A stretch of DNA of 7,888 nucleotides from JANNRW01 sp031401815 (GTDB lineage Bacteria > Desulfobacterota > Desulfuromonadia > Geobacterales > DSM-12255). Positions 5,551 to 7,888 of this stretch are shown here, in pieces (position 1 is the first letter of the stretch; the number at the start of each line of letters is the position of its first letter). Under the pieces are notes generated by a model. The model had not been told where the DNA came from. It searched no databases and saw only the letters and a list, made by a program, of their open reading frames with translations. The DNA is taken from positions 1-7,888 of the forward strand of contig JANNRW010000201.1 in NCBI GenBank assembly GCA_031401815.1. Reading direction: 5' to 3'. The position numbers were made by a program, and so were the translations under genes.

Positions 5551-5555
5551 GAGGT
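5551..5555 (+). promoter_or_regulatory. Ribosome binding site setting the chemoreceptor start
   Basis: GAGGT is 8 bp before ATG 5564. The upstream in-frame ATG at 5549 overlaps this site and has no site of its own. ATG 5585 has only a GGGGT close before it, so 5564 is preferred. Confidence 0.55.
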
Positions 5556-5563
5556 TCCCAGCC

Positions 5564-7552
5564 ATGCCACTCTTCGGGGTCAATATGAAAAGAAAAACCA
5601 GGTATGCGCTTGTAGGAGTGCTCCTGGGGGTCGGTGCACCTGTTACCTGGCTCTTCATCAGACTGCTTTTTTTCCCGGATGCAAATCTTGACTCGTCAAC
5701 TCAGGTTATTACCGAAGTAACCGGTTCCGCGCAAGGTATAGCACTCTATCTCTTCATGGGGTTAGGTACTTCCATTGTAATGGGGGGGCTCGGGTACTTC
5801 ATTGGCAAATCCGGTGACGAGCTGCATGAGCGAGCCATAGAGCTTAATCAGCTTCATCTTGAAGGAGCGGCGCAGAGGGAGCTTTTTGAAACCCGCTACA
5901 AATTGCTGGACAACAATATAAAGAATTTCCACTCCATAAGCAGCAAGCTTCAGCGATCTCTTGATGCTGAGGAGGTTCTTGCCCTTTGCGCAGAAGGCCT
6001 GCACGACATTCTCGGCTATGAAAGAGTGAATATATTCATGGCTGATCCATCACATCAGAATCTTCGTTTCATGATTTCTACCGGAGCCGAGGAAAATGTA
6101 CGTGGTGTAACTATCCCGCTTGATGACAGAAGCGGCGTCATATTCAAATGCTATTCAGAGAAAAAGCTTTTCATGGTCGATGATATCTCCCGATACCCTG
6201 CTGATTATCATCTGAAACCCCCCTGTGATTCCATAAAAGCGATCAGGTCAAATAACTTTATTCTCTGTCCGCTGGTGTTGAAGGGGGAGGTAATCGGGAT
6301 TTTCGGAATTGATAACAAGTACAGCAGACGCAAGCTTAACGATACAGATGTTGATACTGTCAAACTGTTTGCCGACCAGGCTGCTTCGTCAATAAACCGG
6401 ATCAATCTGTTAAAGGCAATCGACACACTGACAAGTGAACTGGAGAAGTCATTTTCAGAGATACTCAGGCGTCGGGAAGAGTATTCATCAAATATTATCA
6501 GGCTTGAGGGGGGGGTTGAATCCATGGCCTCCAATACCAAGGATATTGCTGCTGCTGCGAAAAATGTCCTGCATTCCGTGGACGAAACAAGTGAAGCTGT
6601 CTCTGATATATCTGTTGCTATTGAGCAGGTTTCAAAAAGTCTCGACAATCTGACCGAAGCTACCTACAAGTCAGCCTCTGCCATGGAGGAGATCAGCGCA
6701 TCACTCAGAAATGTCGAGGAGAGTGCAGCTGTATCGCATCGTGTCTCCAAACAGGTCAAGGCTCAGGCTGATGAAGGGTGTGCCGTTGTTGCAGAGACTG
6801 TTGGCGCACTTGCAGAGATTCAGGATGCTGTTGATTTCTCTTATAAGGGGATCATGAGGCTGTCAGAAAACAGTGAAAGGATTGACAGTATTGTCAGTGT
6901 TATAAATGACATTACCAAGCGAACCAACCTGCTTGCGCTTAACGCTTCCATCATCGCTGCCCAGGCGGGCGAGTACGGCAAGAGCTTTGGTGTGGTGGCG
7001 GACGAAATTCGCAACCTTTCCCTTCAGACCGGCCAGTCTACGGGCGAAATTGCCGGTATTATCGATGAGATACTAAAAGAGTCTCGCGCTGCGGCTGAAA
7101 ATGTTACACAGACAAAGCAGCTGGTTCAAAAAGGGGTCAAGCTGGGACATAACACCGGTAATTCGTTGAATACGATCATTGAGAGCGCTCACCAGTCCAT
7201 GGAGATGACCGAAGAGATCAAGCTGGCTACCAGGGAGCAGGCCCAGAGTGTATCCCTTGTTACACAGTCGATTGAAGATGTCAGTGCCATGACAGCACAG
7301 ATTTTCAAGGTTTCCACGGAACAGACCAAGGCGACTCGAAGTATTGCCCAATCGATTGATACAATAAAGAAGATGGCCGAGGAGATGGTCGGTTCTACTA
7401 CGAATCAGGTACGCGGCGGCAAGGAGATTCGTCATTCGGTTGATGGTGTGGCTGTTATGGTTCATGATATCTTCAGGGATCTGGAGAGCAGAAAAAATGA
7501 AAGCAGTATGGTGGTCACTGAACTGGAAGTCATGCGGCGCAGCGCCAAGTAG
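5564..7552 (+). CDS. Methyl-accepting chemotaxis protein with cytoplasmic GAF domain
   Basis: The 662-residue chemoreceptor-like protein starts with a short basic N-terminus, TM1 at about 14-36 (YALVGVLLGVGAPVTWLFI), a periplasmic loop of only about 20 residues, and TM2 at about 58-80 (ALYLFMGLGTSIVMGGLGYF). A linker follows, then a GAF domain at about 133-283 (LDAEEVLALCAEGL through KLFADQAASSIN), then a long MCP signalling coiled coil at about 315-645. The hairpin tip is near 447-489, containing INDITKRTNLLALNAS and GVVADEIRNLS. No HAMP domain and no C-terminal CheR-binding pentapeptide are seen. The small outer loop and the GAF domain suggest that it senses a cytoplasmic or membrane-linked signal and passes it to CheA/CheW. 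The tip sequence departs from the E. coli type. ATG 5564 is chosen from its ribosome binding site. It has its own strong promoter, and panB follows 20 bp after its stop. Confidence 0.88.
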   Translation: MPLFGVNMKRKTRYALVGVLLGVGAPVTWLFIRLLFFPDANLDSSTQVITEVTGSAQGIALYLFMGLGTSIVMGGLGYFIGKSGDELHERAIELNQLHLEGAAQRELFETRYKLLDNNIKNFHSISSKLQRSLDAEEVLALCAEGLHDILGYERVNIFMADPSHQNLRFMISTGAEENVRGVTIPLDDRSGVIFKCYSEKKLFMVDDISRYPADYHLKPPCDSIKAIRSNNFILCPLVLKGEVIGIFGIDNKYSRRKLNDTDVDTVKLFADQAASSINRINLLKAIDTLTSELEKSFSEILRRREEYSSNIIRLEGGVESMASNTKDIAAAAKNVLHSVDETSEAVSDISVAIEQVSKSLDNLTEATYKSASAMEEISASLRNVEESAAVSHRVSKQVKAQADEGCAVVAETVGALAEIQDAVDFSYKGIMRLSENSERIDSIVSVINDITKRTNLLALNASIIAAQAGEYGKSFGVVADEIRNLSLQTGQSTGEIAGIIDEILKESRAAAENVTQTKQLVQKGVKLGHNTGNSLNTIIESAHQSMEMTEEIKLATREQAQSVSLVTQSIEDVSAMTAQIFKVSTEQTKATRSIAQSIDTIKKMAEEMVGSTTNQVRGGKEIRHSVDGVAVMVHDIFRDLESRKNESSMVVTELEVMRRSAK

Positions 7553-7561
7553 AAAGTTTTC

Positions 7562-7567
7562 AGGGAG
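7562..7567 (+). promoter_or_regulatory. Ribosome binding site for GTG-started panB
   Basis: AGGGAG lies 5 bp before GTG 7573, supporting the non-ATG start. It is in the 20-bp gap after the chemoreceptor stop, where no terminator or separate promoter fits. Confidence 0.65.
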
Positions 7568-7572
7568 AGCCT

Positions 7573-7888
7573 GTGAGTAAAAAAATTACCATACCTGATA
7601 TCCAGAAGATGAAGCACGACCAGGAGAAAATTACCGTACTTACCTGTTACGACTATCCTACGGCAAGAATCATGGATCAATGCGGCGTAGATATCATTCT
7701 GGTAGGTGATTCTGTTGGTGTTGTGGTTGCGGGGCACGAAAATACCCTGCCTGTTACCATGGACGATATGCTCTATCATACCCGAGCTGTCACGCGTGCC
7801 AATCCCAGAGCGCTTGTGGTCAGCGATATGCCGTTCATGTCATATCAGACAGATATCCCTTCTGCCCGTTTTAATGCCGGCAGGCTTA
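7573..7888 (+). CDS. panB: 3-methyl-2-oxobutanoate hydroxymethyltransferase PanB (partial, 5' part)
   Basis: The first 105 codons of PanB are present and the gene runs out of the window. PanB adds a hydroxymethyl group from 5,10-methylene-tetrahydrofolate to 2-oxoisovalerate to make ketopantoate, the first committed step of pantothenate and CoA synthesis. Diagnostic segments are TCYDYPTARIMDQCGVD, LVGDSVGVVVAGHENTLPVT and VVSDMPFMSYQTD. D46 and D85 correspond to the metal-binding aspartates (D45 and D84 in E. coli). Start GTG 7573 is supported by its ribosome binding site and by the usual distance to the first conserved motif. It lies 20 bp after the chemoreceptor stop in the same direction and may be read from that gene's promoter; an internal promoter in the end of the chemoreceptor gene cannot be excluded. 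Identification is secure, though the C-terminal half is not visible. Confidence 0.93.
   Translation, partial: MSKKITIPDIQKMKHDQEKITVLTCYDYPTARIMDQCGVDIILVGDSVGVVVAGHENTLPVTMDDMLYHTRAVTRANPRALVVSDMPFMSYQTDIPSARFNAGRL

Noticed and set aside
5549..5563. Earlier ATG for the chemoreceptor
   Set aside because: No ribosome binding site precedes it; GAGGT overlaps it and serves ATG 5564.
5480..5563. Riboswitch (for example cyclic di-GMP type) in the chemoreceptor leader
   Set aside because: The leader is about 80 bases and shows none of the conserved GEMM-type segments; only a short dyad is present.
5467..5691. Short open frames on both strands in the chemoreceptor leader
   Set aside because: They overlap the chemoreceptor start, lack ribosome binding sites and resemble no family.
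7073..7779. Minus-strand open frames opposite the chemoreceptor end and panB
   Set aside because: They are shadows of two confidently identified plus-strand genes and contain no motif.

Overview
The window looks like chromosomal DNA of a Geobacter-like bacterium (Desulfuromonadales/Geobacteraceae). This is an inference from moderate GC, tightly packed operons with 4-bp ATGA start/stop overlaps, a selenium-type YedF, a long multi-part TPR protein and a GAF-containing chemoreceptor; no search was run. There are nine protein genes (two cut by the window ends), no RNA genes and no CRISPR array.

Bases 1-2263, plus strand: the 3' end of an HrpB-type helicase gene, then a compact group plsC - rnhA - HNH nuclease - HAD phosphatase. 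Two of the junctions are ATGA overlaps, so these four genes are probably one transcript mixing membrane lipid synthesis, RNA/DNA hybrid removal, an uncharacterised nuclease and a small-molecule phosphatase. The HAD gene runs 11 bp into the end of the convergent TPR gene, leaving no room for an intergenic terminator.

Bases 2253-5220, minus strand, read from right to left: a near-consensus promoter, yedF (TusA-like plus DsrE-like domains), a gamma-class carbonic anhydrase-like hexapeptide protein starting 9 bp later, then a 71-bp gap with a second possible promoter, and a 568-residue TPR protein that starts at TTG.

Bases 5156-5563 are the only long non-coding stretch. It holds the yedF promoter on the minus strand, a 187-bp MITE-like element with perfect 21-bp inverted ends containing a flanking TA, the consensus-like promoter of the chemoreceptor on the plus strand, and that gene's leader of roughly 80 bases. 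The element lies exactly between two divergent promoters without breaking either, and it is the most distinctive non-coding feature here.

Bases 5564-7888, plus strand: a transmembrane GAF-containing methyl-accepting chemotaxis protein with an atypical signalling tip, followed after 20 bp by the start of panB (pantothenate/CoA synthesis). No wholly new multi-gene system was evident. The points most worth a second look are the MITE-like element, the unusual chemoreceptor tip and the HNH gene inside a housekeeping operon.
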